A DNA stretch of 64,000 bases from Mycoplana rhizolycopersici. Lineage in GTDB: Bacteria; Pseudomonadota; Alphaproteobacteria; Rhizobiales; Rhizobiaceae. The stretch spans positions 297,863 through 361,862 of the forward strand of contig NZ_JABXYK010000005.1 of the NCBI RefSeq assembly GCF_013378445.1, read 5' to 3'. This document shows positions 40,082 to 49,736 of the stretch, piece after piece. The notes beneath the pieces were generated by a model. It saw nothing but the letters and a program-made list of their open reading frames with translations, was not told the origin of the DNA and did no database searches. Within the stretch, counting starts at the first letter, position 1, and every line of letters starts with the position of its first letter. Both the position numbers and the translations under genes were made by a program.

Positions 40082-43067
40082 TGAGGCGAGCTCCTTCCTT
40101 GTCGATAAACACCATGTCCGTCACTTCGACCGCGACCGTGCGGTCGGGCATTGGCACGTAGAGCGTCTGCCCCGTCCGGGAATGACCGCCCTCCACCAGC
40201 GCAAATGCGATCGAATGCCCGCAATTCTCCGACCAATAGGCCGAAGTGACGTGGCCGAGCATCTTCATCGGCATCGGCTGGTTCGGATCGGCGACGATCT
40301 GCGCCCCCTCCTCGAGCACCAGCTTCGGATCCTTGGTCCTGAGGCCGACGAGCTGCTTGCGGCCCTCCTTGACGAGATCCGGACGCTTCAGGCCGCGAAT
40401 GCCGACAAAGTCGGTCTTCTTCTTTGAAACCGCCCAGGCAAGACCGGCGTCGAAAGGCGTCACCGTGCCGTCCGTGTCCTGGCCGACGATGATGTAACCC
40501 TTCTCGGCGCGCAGCACGTGCATGGTCTCCGTGCCGTAGGCGCAGGCGCCAAGCGTCTCCGCCCGAGCCCAGATCGCTTCCCATACCGCCTGGCCGTAGT
40601 CGGCCGGCACGTTGACTTCATAGCCCGCCTCGCCGGTGAACGACATGCGGAACAGCCGCGTCGGCACGCCGCAGATCTTGCCCTCACGCACGCTCATGTG
40701 CGGGAACGCTTCGTTGGAGATGTCGATGCCTTCGACGAGCGGCGCGATGATCTCGCGCGCCTTCGGCCCCTGCACGGCGATGACCGCCCACTGTTCGGTG
40801 GTAGAGGTCAGCCACACCTTCAGATGCGGGAATTCGGTCTGGAGATAATCCTCCATGTGGTTCATCACCCGCGGAGCGCCGCCGGTGGTGGTCGTGACGT
40901 GGAAGCGATCCTCGGCGATGCGCCCGACGACGCCGTCGTCATAGACGAAGCCGTCCTCGCGCAGCATGATGCCGTAGCGGCAGCGGCCGGGCTTCAGCGT
41001 GTCCCATGCGTTGGTGTACATGAGATTGAGAAATTCCGCCGCATCCGGCCCGACGACTTCGATCTTGCCGAGCGTGGACGCATCGAAGACGCCCGCGACC
41101 GCGCGCACTGTCCGGCACTCGCGGTCGACCGCCTCCTGCATGGTCTCGCCGGCGCGCGGATAGTACCAGGCGCGCTTCCAGTTGCCGACGTCCTCGAAGA
41201 GGGCTCCGTGCGCCTCCTCCCAGGCATGCATCGGCGTCTTGCGGGCCGGATCGAACAGGTCGCCGCGCGAATGATTGATGATCGTTCCGAACGTAACCGG
41301 CGTATAGGGCGCGCGGAAGGTGGTGAGACCGACCTTCGGAATCTCCCGGCCCAGCGTCTCGGCGGCGATCGCAAGCCCGTGCAGGTTGGAAAGCTTGCCC
41401 TGGTCGGTCGCCATGCCGTTGGTGGTGAAGCGCTTGATGTGCTCGATCGAGTGCATGCCCTCGCGCACGGCAAGGCGGATGTCCTTGGCGCAGACGTCGT
41501 TCTGGAAGTCGATGAACGCCTTGACGTTTGTGTCCGCTCCCGCACCTTCGGCCGCGCCGGCCATGCCGCCGGTCCATTCGAAAGCGTTCTCGCCGCGCAA
41601 TTCGACCTTCTCGCCGCCGTCGTTGCCGGTGGCACGCGCCATCAGCTCGCCGGCCGCAAGCGCCTCCTCGATCGTGGCCTGCAGACCATTCGTGCCGTTG
41701 CAGGCGCCGACCGACAGGCAGTCCTGCGCATAGGTGCCCGGCAGGAACTGCCCGGTCTCGGCATTGTAGGCGACCTTGCCGCGCGACTGCGAGAACAGGT
41801 GTACCGACGGCGTCCATCCGGCCGAGGTCAGGAGCGCATCGACCGCAATCGAGCGCTTGCCGCCGCCGCCGTTGCGCACGACGGTGATGGATGAGACGCG
41901 GCGATGGCCCTTGGTGTCAACCACGGAATGCCCCGGCAAGACCTCGATGCCATGGCTACGGGCCTCGTTGAGGACGGCATCGCCCGGCTTGCTGCGGCTG
42001 TCGATGATGGCGGCGATCTGCACGCCGGCGCGCTTCAGGTCGAAGGCGGCCTCGTAGGCCGAATCGTTGGCCGTATAGATCGCCACCTTCTTGCCGACGG
42101 CGACGCCGAAATGGTTGAGATAGGTGCGCGCGGCCGACGCCAGCATGATGCCGGGCCGGTCGTTGTTGCCGAACACCATGTGCCGTTCGATCGCGCCGGT
42201 GGCGAGTATGACGCGCTTGGCGCGCACCTGCCACAACCGCTCGCGCGGCGCCTTGCGATCGGGGCGGGCGACATGGTCGGTCACGCGTTCGACGAGACCG
42301 ACGAAATTGTGGTTGTAGTAGCCGAACGCCGTGGTGCGGGAGAGCACGGTGACGTTCTCCATCGCCGCGAGCTTTGCGGCCGCCTCCTGCGCCCAGACGA
42401 ACCCTTCCTTGCCGTCGACGGTGACGGAACGGTCGTAGTGCAGCGCACCGCCGACCTCGGGCTGCTCGTCGCAGAGAATGACGCGGGCGCCGGTCGCAGC
42501 TGCCGCCAGCGCCGCCGACAGACCCGCCACCCCTGCGCCGACGACAAGCACGTCGCACGTGGCGTAGCGGTTTGCATAGTGGTCCGGATCTTCTTCGGTG
42601 GGCGCCGTGCCGAGGCCGGCGGCACGACGGATCACCGGTTCATAGACCTTCTCCCATGCAGCCTTCGGCCACATGAAGGTCTTGTAGTAGAAGCCGGCGG
42701 CAAAGAATGGCGACATCAGGTTGTTCAGCCCGCCCACGTCGAAGGTGAGCGAGGGCCAGCGGTTCTGCGAGGTCACCTTCATGCCGTCGAAGACTTCCTG
42801 CACCGTGGCGCGCACGTTCGGCTGGCGGCGGGCGGCGTCGCGGGCGACGTCGATCAGCGCATTCGGTTCCTCGGGACCAGCGGACACGATGCCGCGCGGC
42901 CGGTGATACTTGAACGAACGGCCGACGAGGTGAACGCCGTTGGCAAGCAGCGCAGAGGCGACCGTATCACCCTCCAGCGCCTCATAGCTCTTTCCGTCAA
43001 AGGTAAATCGCGCAGTTCTGGCTGGCGTCAGGCGGCCCTGACCGGCAATGCGATTGGCGCCGCTCAT
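40074..43067 (-). CDS. soxA: Sarcosine oxidase alpha subunit
   Basis: A 997-residue subunit. The N-terminus is a ferredoxin-like domain without cluster cysteines (FTFDGKSYEALEGDTVASAL), then FAD/NAD-binding VLVVGAGVAGLSAALAAAAT, and from about residue 600 to the end a GcvT-like aminomethyltransferase domain (YLQTEFPHLKVWLTSTTEQW, GEAGYEVNVPADYGQAVWEA) that takes formaldehyde from sarcosine to tetrahydrofolate. The holoenzyme makes glycine, H2O2 and 5,10-methylene-THF. The start overlaps the soxD stop (ATGA). Confidence 0.96.
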   Translation of the reverse strand: MSGANRIAGQGRLTPARTARFTFDGKSYEALEGDTVASALLANGVHLVGRSFKYHRPRGIVSAGPEEPNALIDVARDAARRQPNVRATVQEVFDGMKVTSQNRWPSLTFDVGGLNNLMSPFFAAGFYYKTFMWPKAAWEKVYEPVIRRAAGLGTAPTEEDPDHYANRYATCDVLVVGAGVAGLSAALAAAATGARVILCDEQPEVGGALHYDRSVTVDGKEGFVWAQEAAAKLAAMENVTVLSRTTAFGYYNHNFVGLVERVTDHVARPDRKAPRERLWQVRAKRVILATGAIERHMVFGNNDRPGIMLASAARTYLNHFGVAVGKKVAIYTANDSAYEAAFDLKRAGVQIAAIIDSRSKPGDAVLNEARSHGIEVLPGHSVVDTKGHRRVSSITVVRNGGGGKRSIAVDALLTSAGWTPSVHLFSQSRGKVAYNAETGQFLPGTYAQDCLSVGACNGTNGLQATIEEALAAGELMARATGNDGGEKVELRGENAFEWTGGMAGAAEGAGADTNVKAFIDFQNDVCAKDIRLAVREGMHSIEHIKRFTTNGMATDQGKLSNLHGLAIAAETLGREIPKVGLTTFRAPYTPVTFGTIINHSRGDLFDPARKTPMHAWEEAHGALFEDVGNWKRAWYYPRAGETMQEAVDRECRTVRAVAGVFDASTLGKIEVVGPDAAEFLNLMYTNAWDTLKPGRCRYGIMLREDGFVYDDGVVGRIAEDRFHVTTTTGGAPRVMNHMEDYLQTEFPHLKVWLTSTTEQWAVIAVQGPKAREIIAPLVEGIDISNEAFPHMSVREGKICGVPTRLFRMSFTGEAGYEVNVPADYGQAVWEAIWARAETLGACAYGTETMHVLRAEKGYIIVGQDTDGTVTPFDAGLAWAVSKKKTDFVGIRGLKRPDLVKEGRKQLVGLRTKDPKLVLEEGAQIVADPNQPMPMKMLGHVTSAYWSENCGHSIAFALVEGGHSRTGQTLYVPMPDRTVAVEVTDMVFIDKEGARLNG

Positions 43068-43408
43068 TTCGCAGTCCCTTCCGTGGCTTCATAGGTCTCG
43101 ACCGTCTTCTCCGTGGCGGGATGGACGGCTGATAGATCGGGCTTAGGCTCGCCGGCCTTGTAGCTGGCGTAGAACTTGTCGCTGACGGTATCGCGCGCGG
43201 CATTGAAGAAGCGGCCGCAACCATGGATATGGCGCCAGCGCTCGAAGATGAGGCCCTTGGGGTTGTCGCGCAGGAAGAAGAACTCCGCGAACTCCTCGTC
43301 TGTGATGTCGGCGATGTTGGTCGGACGCGCGATATGCGCATCGCCGCCGTGGCGGAACTCGAGTTCGGAGCGCTCTTCCTCGCAATAGGGGCAATAGATC
43401 AGTAGCAT
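43064..43408 (-). CDS. soxD: Sarcosine oxidase delta subunit
   Basis: A 114-residue delta subunit, the small zinc-binding part of the complex. It starts MLLIYCPYCEEERSELEF, with a CxxC pair (Cys6, Cys9), then WRHIHGCGRFFNAARDT with a His and a third Cys, together the zinc site. The C-terminal tail is longer than in compact homologues of about 90-100 residues. The start 43408 gives the family N-terminus. Confidence 0.94.
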   Translation of the reverse strand: MLLIYCPYCEEERSELEFRHGGDAHIARPTNIADITDEEFAEFFFLRDNPKGLIFERWRHIHGCGRFFNAARDTVSDKFYASYKAGEPKPDLSAVHPATEKTVETYEATEGTAK

Positions 43409-43472
43409 GCGGTCTCTCCTGTCCCGCACCGGCAGCACCGATGGGCTTGCCGGGCGCGCGGGGAAAATGGGT

Positions 43473-44726
43473 TCAGTGCGCCACCGCGGCAGCCGCGGCC
43501 TCGTCGATCAGACGTCCCGTCCGGAAGCGGTCGAGCGTCAGACCGGAGGCAAGCTTGTGCGGCTCGCCCTTGGCGATCAGGTGCGCGAACAGGTGCGCCG
43601 AGCCCGGCGTCGCCTTGAAGCCGCCCGTACCCCAGCCGCAGTTGACGAACAGGTTCGGAACGGGTGTGACACCCTGGATCGCCGAGCGGTCCGGCGTGTT
43701 GTCGGTGATGCCGCCCCACTGGCGCATCATCTTGACGCGGCGGAACATCGGGAAGAGTTCGCAAATGGCGTCGAGCGTATGGGTGATGATCTGCAGGCCA
43801 CCTGTCTGCGAATAGGAATTGTACTGGTCGGTGCCCGCACCGATGACCAGTTCACCCTTGTCCGACTGCGAAATATACGCATGAACCGTGTTCGACATGA
43901 CCACACAGGGGAAGATCGGCTTCATCGGTTCGGAAACGAGCGCCTGCAGCGGCACCGAATGCAGCGGCACGCGCACGTCCGCCATCGACATGATCACCGA
44001 GTTGTGGCCGGAGGCCGAAACCGCGATCTTCTTCGCGCCGATGAAGCCGCGGCTTGTTTCGACACCGGTAACCTCGCCGTTCGGCCCGCGCCGGATGCCC
44101 TTGACCTCGCAGTTCTGGATGATGTGCACGCCGCGGTCGGAAGCCGCGCGCGCATAGCCCCAGGCGACCGCGTCGTGGCGGGCGGTACCGCCGCGGCGCT
44201 GCAGGGCCGCGCCGTTGATGGGGTAACGGGCGGTGGCGGAGATGTCGAGCGGCGGACAGAAGTCCTTCGCCTGCTCGGGCGTCAGCCACTCGTTGTCGAT
44301 CCCGTGCAGCCGATTGGCATGGATGTGGCGCTTGAAGGATTGCCTGTCGTGAATGTTGTGCGACAGCATCATCACGCCGCGCGGCGAGTACATGACGTTG
44401 TAGTTGAGCTCCTGACTCAGCCCTTCCCAGAGCTTGAGCGAGTGCTCGTAGATGTCCATGCTCTCGTCATAGAGATAGTTGGAGCGGATGATGGTGGTGT
44501 TACGGCCGGTATTGCCGCCGCCGAGCCAGCCCTTCTCGATCACCGCGACATTGGTGATGCCGTGCTCCTTGGCGAGATAGTAGGCGGCACCCAGGCCATG
44601 ACCGCCGCCGCCGACGATGATGACGTCGTATTCCTTGCGCGGCTCGGGAGAAACCCACTGGGGCTCCCAGCCCTTGTGGCCGCGCAGCGCCTCGCGTGCG
44701 ACGGCGAAGACCGAAAATTTGCGCAT
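43473..44726 (-). CDS. soxB: Sarcosine oxidase beta subunit
   Basis: A 417-residue flavin oxidase subunit that oxidises the sarcosine methyl group. It has the dinucleotide fold DVIIVGGGGHGLGAAYYLA and GWLGGGNTGRNTTI, and TARHDAVAWGYARAA, where His184 is the probable covalent FMN attachment by family analogy. The start MRKFSVFAVAREALRGHKGW (44726) is the usual rhizobial one; in-frame upstream codons to 45065 are shadow. First gene of soxBDAG, divergent from rpsU. A 64-base gap precedes soxD. Confidence 0.96.
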   Translation of the reverse strand: MRKFSVFAVAREALRGHKGWEPQWVSPEPRKEYDVIIVGGGGHGLGAAYYLAKEHGITNVAVIEKGWLGGGNTGRNTTIIRSNYLYDESMDIYEHSLKLWEGLSQELNYNVMYSPRGVMMLSHNIHDRQSFKRHIHANRLHGIDNEWLTPEQAKDFCPPLDISATARYPINGAALQRRGGTARHDAVAWGYARAASDRGVHIIQNCEVKGIRRGPNGEVTGVETSRGFIGAKKIAVSASGHNSVIMSMADVRVPLHSVPLQALVSEPMKPIFPCVVMSNTVHAYISQSDKGELVIGAGTDQYNSYSQTGGLQIITHTLDAICELFPMFRRVKMMRQWGGITDNTPDRSAIQGVTPVPNLFVNCGWGTGGFKATPGSAHLFAHLIAKGEPHKLASGLTLDRFRTGRLIDEAAAAAVAH

Positions 44727-45039
44727 CCGCCTTACTCCGTATGTCCGGGTCATTTCCGTGTCGTGGATAGAAAGCAAATCTGGCAAAGTTACAACGTTTT
44801 CTTTGCGACGCATTGCGGCGCGCTTGTGCAGCATGCGACATCCGGCGGAGCGCCCGGGGCCGCCGCTCGGCGAACAGTTAATTTTGCACGGCTTTGCGCC
44901 GAACCGTCTGGACTTCCGCCTGCCGATCTGGTATCCGACCTCCCAATCGCCGTCCTCCGGGCTGCGAAGCGAATTATGTATTGCCTCGTTGACCTGATGC
45001 CCCGAGGCTTCCAACACAAACCAAAGGAACGGGATACTC
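44727..45039. other. Divergent soxB-rpsU intergenic region
   Basis: 313 bases containing both promoters. On the sox side is the inverted repeat CAAAG-N12-CTTTG in an AT-richer patch near 44787-44808. On the rpsU side is GCCTCG (44983-44988) / CGAGGC (45003-45008), a possible leader hairpin ending about 30 bases before the start codon. No clear -35/-10 pair was fixed for either gene. Confidence 0.4.
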
Positions 45040-45267
45040 GTGCAGGTACTAGTCCGCGATAACAACGTCGATCAGGCGCTCCGCGCTCTCAAGAAGAAGA
45101 TGCAGCGCGAAGGCATCTTCCGCGAAATGAAGATGCGGGACTACTACGAGAAGCCGTCGCAGAAGCGCGCACGCGAAAAGGCAGAAGCCGTTCGCCGCGT
45201 TCGCAAGCTGGCGCGTAAGCGCGCTCAGCGCGAAGGTCTGGTCAGCGGCGGCCGTACGGCTCGTTGA
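45040..45267 (+). CDS. rpsU: 30S ribosomal protein S21
   Basis: A 75-residue S21, [20 protein letters not shown] to GGRTAR, highly basic and close to the alphaproteobacterial consensus. It is a small-subunit protein near the 16S rRNA 3' end that helps initiation. It uses GTG at 45040; AAAGGAAC lies upstream. It stands alone, with two terminators after it. Confidence 0.97.
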   Translation: MQVLVRDNNVDQALRALKKKMQREGIFREMKMRDYYEKPSQKRAREKAEAVRRVRKLARKRAQREGLVSGGRTAR

Positions 45268-45269
45268 TC

Positions 45270-45289
45270 CGTCGTTTTTTCGACGTTTT
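45270..45289 (+). terminator. First, weaker terminator after rpsU
   Basis: CGTCG-tttttt-CGACG-TTTT, a five-base stem directly after the stop codon. Confidence 0.5.
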
Positions 45290-45303
45290 CAGATGCAAGG
45301 TCA

Positions 45304-45336
45304 GGCGGGGGCGAAGCTATCGCCGCCGCCTTTTTT
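45304..45336 (+). terminator. Second, strong terminator after rpsU
   Basis: GGCGGGGGCGA and TCGCCGCCGCC form an 11-base stem with one mismatch and a five-base loop, then TTTTTT. Confidence 0.85.
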
Positions 45337-45555
45337 GATGCGTTCGGGGCAACCCGGAGGTAGGCGCATCGCCCGGCAGCCGCAAAGCGGTACAGGCCGG
45401 TGGCGTCGGCCAAGCCTTGGCGGCGGGCCAATGCCTGCAGGGGCCGGAACATGCGGCCCTGGCATTGCCGGATGGCAAACCGCCTGTTGGCGGGCGCATG
45501 CGGCCAAAATCGATGCAGGATCTGGCGCGGACGCGCCTTGTTGAGGGACGATATC

Positions 45556-46449
45556 TTGAAAATGGCAGCACTCACGGGGCAATCGACTTCCAGTCTGAAA
45601 CGCCTTGCTCCCGCCTCGGACCTTCGCCGGCCCGTCTCCGCAGCACTCTTCACCGTCATTGCCGCGATTTCGCTGTCTGCATGCCAGAGCGCCGGCACGT
45701 CTACCGACGTCATCCGCGTCGAACGCGCCCAGGGCTCCACGGAGAACATCTCCTCCCTTTCCAGCGTGATCGCCGCCAATCCGCAGGACCCGGAAGGCTA
45801 CAACGTGCGCGGGTCGGCATACGGCCGCGCCGGCGAATCGCGCAAGGCCGTCGACGATTTCAATCGCGCCATCGAACTCAACCCGCGCTTCTACCAGGCC
45901 TATGCCAATCGCGCGCTGGTGCTGCGCAGCATGGGCAAGCAGTCCGAGGCCGCGTCTGACTACAACAGGGCGCTGCAGATCAATCCGAACTACGACGTCG
46001 CCTATATCGGCCGCGGCAACCTCTATCGGCAGGCCGGACGGGTCGACGAAGCCTTCAACGACTTCAACAAGGCGATCTCCCTCGACACGACCGACCCGCG
46101 CGCCTACCACAACCGCGGCCTGATCTATCAGCGGCGCGGCCAGCACGGCCCGGCGATCGAGGATTTCTCCAAGGCCATCTCGCTGTCTCCGAGCTCGCCC
46201 GAGCCCTATAACGGCCGCGGCCTTTCCTACGCGGCACAGAACGACGACGACAACGCGTTCGCCGACTTCAACACCGCCATCGGTCTCGACGGCAACATCG
46301 CCGAATCCTGGGCCAACCAGGCACTGATCTACGAGCGCCGCGGCGAAAAGGCAAAGGCTGCGAAATCCTACTCGCACGCCCTGCGCCTCGATCCGAACTA
46401 CCAGCCCGCCAAGGACGGCGTCGCGCGCACCCGCGGCGGTGCCGCCTGA
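45556..46449 (+). CDS. TPR-repeat lipoprotein
   Basis: About 297 residues with a lipoprotein signal (LFTVIAAISLSAC, Cys43 if the TTG start is used) and about six tetratricopeptide repeats, e.g. GYNVRGSAYGRAGESRKAVD, then YQAYANRALVLRSMGKQSEA and AYHNRGLIYQRRGQHGPAIE. Similar to NlpI-type envelope scaffolds, which recruit peptidases; this is inference. Start: TTG 45556 has GAGGGA seven bases upstream, whereas ATG 45562 is 13 bases from it. The N-terminal region before the lipobox is unusually long for a lipoprotein. It is single, with a strong terminator behind. Confidence 0.85.
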   Translation: MKMAALTGQSTSSLKRLAPASDLRRPVSAALFTVIAAISLSACQSAGTSTDVIRVERAQGSTENISSLSSVIAANPQDPEGYNVRGSAYGRAGESRKAVDDFNRAIELNPRFYQAYANRALVLRSMGKQSEAASDYNRALQINPNYDVAYIGRGNLYRQAGRVDEAFNDFNKAISLDTTDPRAYHNRGLIYQRRGQHGPAIEDFSKAISLSPSSPEPYNGRGLSYAAQNDDDNAFADFNTAIGLDGNIAESWANQALIYERRGEKAKAAKSYSHALRLDPNYQPAKDGVARTRGGAA

Positions 46450-46503
46450 CGTTCGAATAGCGAGGCGTCCTGCGCCTTGTCGACAGTCCTTGACGAATAT
46501 GTG

Positions 46504-46534
46504 CCCGGAGAACGCTACGTTCTCCGGGCTTTTT
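46504..46534 (+). terminator. Terminator after the TPR lipoprotein gene
   Basis: Perfect 11-base stem CCCGGAGAACG / CGTTCTCCGGG with a three-base loop, followed by CTTTTTC. Confidence 0.88.
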
Positions 46535-46625
46535 CATGCCGGTTGAAGGGACGTTCGGCGCAGCATTGTCCACGCGCCTTCGCACGCAGCTCTCGCCCTG
46601 CCGACTATTGATCCCTGTCGGTAAC

Positions 46626-46657
46626 AAAAATGCCCGCCGGATGAGGGCGGGCATTTG
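46626..46657 (-). terminator. Terminator of the pnt operon
   Basis: On the minus strand AAATGCCCGCC can pair with GGCGGGCATTT, followed by TTGTTAC, about 25 bases after the pntB stop. Confidence 0.8.
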
Positions 46658-46682
46658 TGGAGGACGGGCGTAACGCTTCGCC

Positions 46683-48080
46683 TCAGTGGTTCATCGCCTT
46701 GACGATGTCCTCGGTCATCTTCTTGGCATCGCCGAGCAGCATCATCGTGCCGTCCTTGTAGAACAGCGTGTTGTCGATGCCGGCATAGCCGGAGCCGAGC
46801 GAGCGCTTGACGAACAGGCAGGTCTTGGCCTTGTCCACGTCGAGGATCGGCATCCCGTAGATCGGCGAGGACTTGTCGTCGCGGGCGGCCGGATTGGTCA
46901 CGTCGTTGGCGCCGATCACATAGGCAACGTCAGCCTGGGCGAACTCGGAGTTGATGTCCTCCAGCTCGAACACCTCGTCATAGGGCACGTTCGCTTCGGC
47001 AAGCAGTACGTTCATATGGCCGGGCATGCGGCCTGCCACGGGATGGATCGCGTACTTCACCTCGACGCCGTTCGCCTTCAGCTTGTCGGCCAGCTCGCGC
47101 AGCGCATGCTGCGCCTGTGCCACCGCCATGCCGTAGCCCGGCACGATGATGACCTTCGAGGCATTCGCCATCAGGAAGGCCGCGTCGTCCGCCGAGCCCT
47201 GCTTGACCGTGCGCTGGATGCCGTCGTCGGCGGCAGCCGCGGTCTCGCCGCCGAAACCGCCGAGGATGACCGAGATGAACGAACGGTTCATGCCCTTGCA
47301 CATGATGTAGGACAGGATCGCGCCCGAGGAACCGACCAGCGCGCCCGTGATGATCAGCGCGAGGTTGCCGAGCGTGAAGCCGATACCGGCGGCCGCCCAG
47401 CCCGAATACGAGTTCAGCATCGAGACGACGACCGGCATGTCCGCCCCGCCGATCGGCACGATGATCAACACGCCAAGCACGAGCGACAGCGCCACGATCG
47501 CCCAGAAGGCGAAATGGCTTTCGCTGGTTGCCAGCACGGCGATGAAGGCAACGATAAGGGCCAGCAGCACCGCATTGATCACGTGGCGGCTGGGAAGCAG
47601 GATCGGCTTGCCCGACATACGTCCGTCGAGTTTCAAAAAGGCGATGATCGACCCGGTAAACGTGATCGCGCCGATCGCAACGCCGAGCGCCATCTCGACG
47701 AGCGCCTGGCCGTGGATCGAGCCGACTTCGCCGATGCCGAAGGCGGACGGCGAATAGAGCGCTGCCGCCGCAACGAGGACGGCGGCAAGCCCGACCAGCG
47801 AGTGGAAACCCGCCACCAGCTGCGGCATCGACGTCATCGGGATCGACCGGGCGATGTAGGCCCCCGCCCCGCCGCCGATCGCAAGGCCGAGGACGATGAG
47901 CGCAAGCCCGCCCAAGGACGGCGTCGCCAGAAGCAGGGTGGTGAGGATCGCGATCGCCATGCCGGTCATGCCGAGCATGTTGCCGCGCCGGCTCGTGGTC
48001 GGATGCGACAGGCCGCGCAGCGCCATGATGAACAGGACGCCGGAGACGAGATAGAGGAAGGCTGCAATATTCGGGGACAT
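46683..48080 (-). CDS. pntB: NAD(P) transhydrogenase beta subunit
   Basis: A 465-residue subunit of the proton-translocating transhydrogenase. The first 270 residues are about nine membrane helices (YLVSGVLFIMALRGLSHP at the start), and the C-terminal cytoplasmic domain III binds NADP(H), with KVIIVPGYGMAVAQAQHAL, GRMPGHMNVLLAEANVPYD and YVIGANDVTNPAA. The complex makes NADPH from NADH with the proton gradient. The start is ATG 48080. Third of the split pnt genes and the last before the terminator. Confidence 0.97.
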   Translation of the reverse strand: MSPNIAAFLYLVSGVLFIMALRGLSHPTTSRRGNMLGMTGMAIAILTTLLLATPSLGGLALIVLGLAIGGGAGAYIARSIPMTSMPQLVAGFHSLVGLAAVLVAAAALYSPSAFGIGEVGSIHGQALVEMALGVAIGAITFTGSIIAFLKLDGRMSGKPILLPSRHVINAVLLALIVAFIAVLATSESHFAFWAIVALSLVLGVLIIVPIGGADMPVVVSMLNSYSGWAAAGIGFTLGNLALIITGALVGSSGAILSYIMCKGMNRSFISVILGGFGGETAAAADDGIQRTVKQGSADDAAFLMANASKVIIVPGYGMAVAQAQHALRELADKLKANGVEVKYAIHPVAGRMPGHMNVLLAEANVPYDEVFELEDINSEFAQADVAYVIGANDVTNPAARDDKSSPIYGMPILDVDKAKTCLFVKRSLGSGYAGIDNTLFYKDGTMMLLGDAKKMTEDIVKAMNH

Positions 48081-48090
48081 CAGCGCAGCC

Positions 48091-48504
48091 TCACTTCTCT
48101 TTTTTCTTGTACATCGCCAGCATGCGCTGGGTGACGAGGAAGCCGCCGAAGATGTTGACGGAGGCGAGGACCAGGGCGACGAAGCCGAAGCCGGTGGCAA
48201 CGCCCGAAAGCGAGATGCCGACGGCAAGCAGGGCGCCGACGACGATGACCGAGGAGATCGCGTTCGTCACCGCCATCAGCGGCGTGTGCAGCGCCGGCGT
48301 CACCGACCAGACGACGTAGTAGCCGACGAAGATCGACAGCACGAAGATCGCAAGCCGGAAGACAAACGGATCGATGGCGCCGCCGGAGACGCCGTGGGCG
48401 GCAGCGCCCGCCGCCTCCGGCACGTATTCGGCCGCCGTGCGCACTGCCTCGACCGCGCGCTCGAGATCGGAGATTGCCTTGTCCAGGAGTTCGTTGGCCA
48501 TCAT
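48091..48504 (-). CDS. pntAB: NAD(P) transhydrogenase alpha-2 subunit
   Basis: 137 residues, the membrane part of the alpha subunit as a separate protein, as in Rhodospirillum and other alphaproteobacteria. Four membrane segments run from FVFRLAIFVLSIFVGYYVVW to FVALVLASVNIFGGFLVTQR. The N-terminal 45 residues are hydrophilic and alanine-rich. The start overlaps pntAA by four bases (ATGA). ATG 48504 has GGGAGA close by; ATG 48501 is the alternative. Confidence 0.95.
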   Translation of the reverse strand: MMANELLDKAISDLERAVEAVRTAAEYVPEAAGAAAHGVSGGAIDPFVFRLAIFVLSIFVGYYVVWSVTPALHTPLMAVTNAISSVIVVGALLAVGISLSGVATGFGFVALVLASVNIFGGFLVTQRMLAMYKKKEK

Positions 48505-49652
48505 GCTTCTCCCTTCATCTGCGCGGCGGCGAAGTTCGGATGAACGACGGCGCCGTCGCGTGTCAGCATGGTCGCCTTCACCAGTTCGTCGTCGGGATTG
48601 ACGGCAAGCGTCCTGGTTTCCTTGCTGACGAGCGTCTCGAGGAAGGTGACGAGGTTCTTGGCATAGAGCAGCGACGCGGACGCCGCGATGCGGCCCGGCA
48701 CATTCAGATAGCCGATGACCTTGACGCCTTCGACCTCGGCCACCTTGCCGGCCTCGGCGCCCTCGACGTTGCCGCCGCGCTCGACGGCAAGATCGACGGC
48801 GATGGAGCCGGCCTTCATGCTCTTCAGCATGTCGCGGGTGACGAGCCGCGGCGCCGGGCGGCCGGGGATCAGCGCGGTCGTGATGACGATGTCCTGCTTG
48901 GCGATGTGCTCGGCCACCAATGCCGCCTGCTTGGCCTGGTACTCTTTCGACATTTCCTTGGCATAGCCGCCGGCGGTCTCGGCTGCCTTGAACTCTTCGT
49001 CCTCGACCGCGATGAACTTGGCGCCGAGAGAGGCGACCTGCTCCTTGGCGGCTGGGCGAACGTCGGTGGCCGAAACGGCAGCTCCCAAGCGGCGCGCCGT
49101 CGCGATCGCCTGCAGGCCGGCGACGCCGGCACCCATGACGAAGACCTTGGCCGCAGGCACGGTGCCGGCCGCCGTCATCATCATCGGCATCGCGCGATCA
49201 TATTCGGACGCGGCGTCGATCACCGCCTGATAGCCGGCAAGGTTTGCCTGCGAGGAAAGCACATCCATCGACTGGGCCCGCGTGATCCGCGGCATCAGTT
49301 CCATGGCAAACGTCACAAGCCCCGCCTTGGCCAGCGCGGCCAGCGCCTTGTCGTTGCCGTGGGGATCCATGATCGCGATCACGATCGCCCCGGGCTTGTA
49401 TCCCTTGATTTCCTTGTCTGCCGGCCGGCGCACCTTGAGCACGACATCCGCACCCTTGGCATCCGCAACAGTGCCGATCCTCGCACCGGCCGCCTCGTAT
49501 TCGCCGTCGGCGATGCGCGATGCAAGACCGGCTCCCGCCTCGACGATCACATCGAAGCCGAGAGACTTCATCTTCTTCACGGTTTCGACGGATGCCGCGA
49601 CACGGTTTTCTGCGGGATCAATCTCCCGCGAGACAAACACGATCTCTCCCAA
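48501..49652 (-). CDS. pntAA: NAD(P) transhydrogenase alpha-1 subunit
   Basis: A 383-residue soluble NAD(H)-binding domain I. It has GEIVFVSREIDPAENRVAAS at the N-terminus, the dinucleotide motif VMGAGVAGLQAIATARRLGA, and DMLKSMKAGSIAVDLAVERG. I place the start at TTG 49652 because GGGGGAGG lies seven bases upstream and this gives the family N-terminus; no ATG fits. Coupled to pntAB by a four-base overlap and preceded by the small oxidase gene. Confidence 0.93.
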   Translation of the reverse strand: MGEIVFVSREIDPAENRVAASVETVKKMKSLGFDVIVEAGAGLASRIADGEYEAAGARIGTVADAKGADVVLKVRRPADKEIKGYKPGAIVIAIMDPHGNDKALAALAKAGLVTFAMELMPRITRAQSMDVLSSQANLAGYQAVIDAASEYDRAMPMMMTAAGTVPAAKVFVMGAGVAGLQAIATARRLGAAVSATDVRPAAKEQVASLGAKFIAVEDEEFKAAETAGGYAKEMSKEYQAKQAALVAEHIAKQDIVITTALIPGRPAPRLVTRDMLKSMKAGSIAVDLAVERGGNVEGAEAGKVAEVEGVKVIGYLNVPGRIAASASLLYAKNLVTFLETLVSKETRTLAVNPDDELVKATMLTRDGAVVHPNFAAAQMKGEA

Positions 49653-49736
49653 TGCCAATCCTCCCCCAAGTTTGGCCAAGCTTTCTCATTCGGGCGCCCG
49701 GAAAGGACGCCGCGTTCGGCGGTAAGCGCCGGACGA

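Noticed and set aside
44727..45065. 113 extra N-terminal residues for SoxB
   Set aside because: They run through the divergent control region into the rpsU start. The family N-terminus is at 44726, with GGAG upstream.
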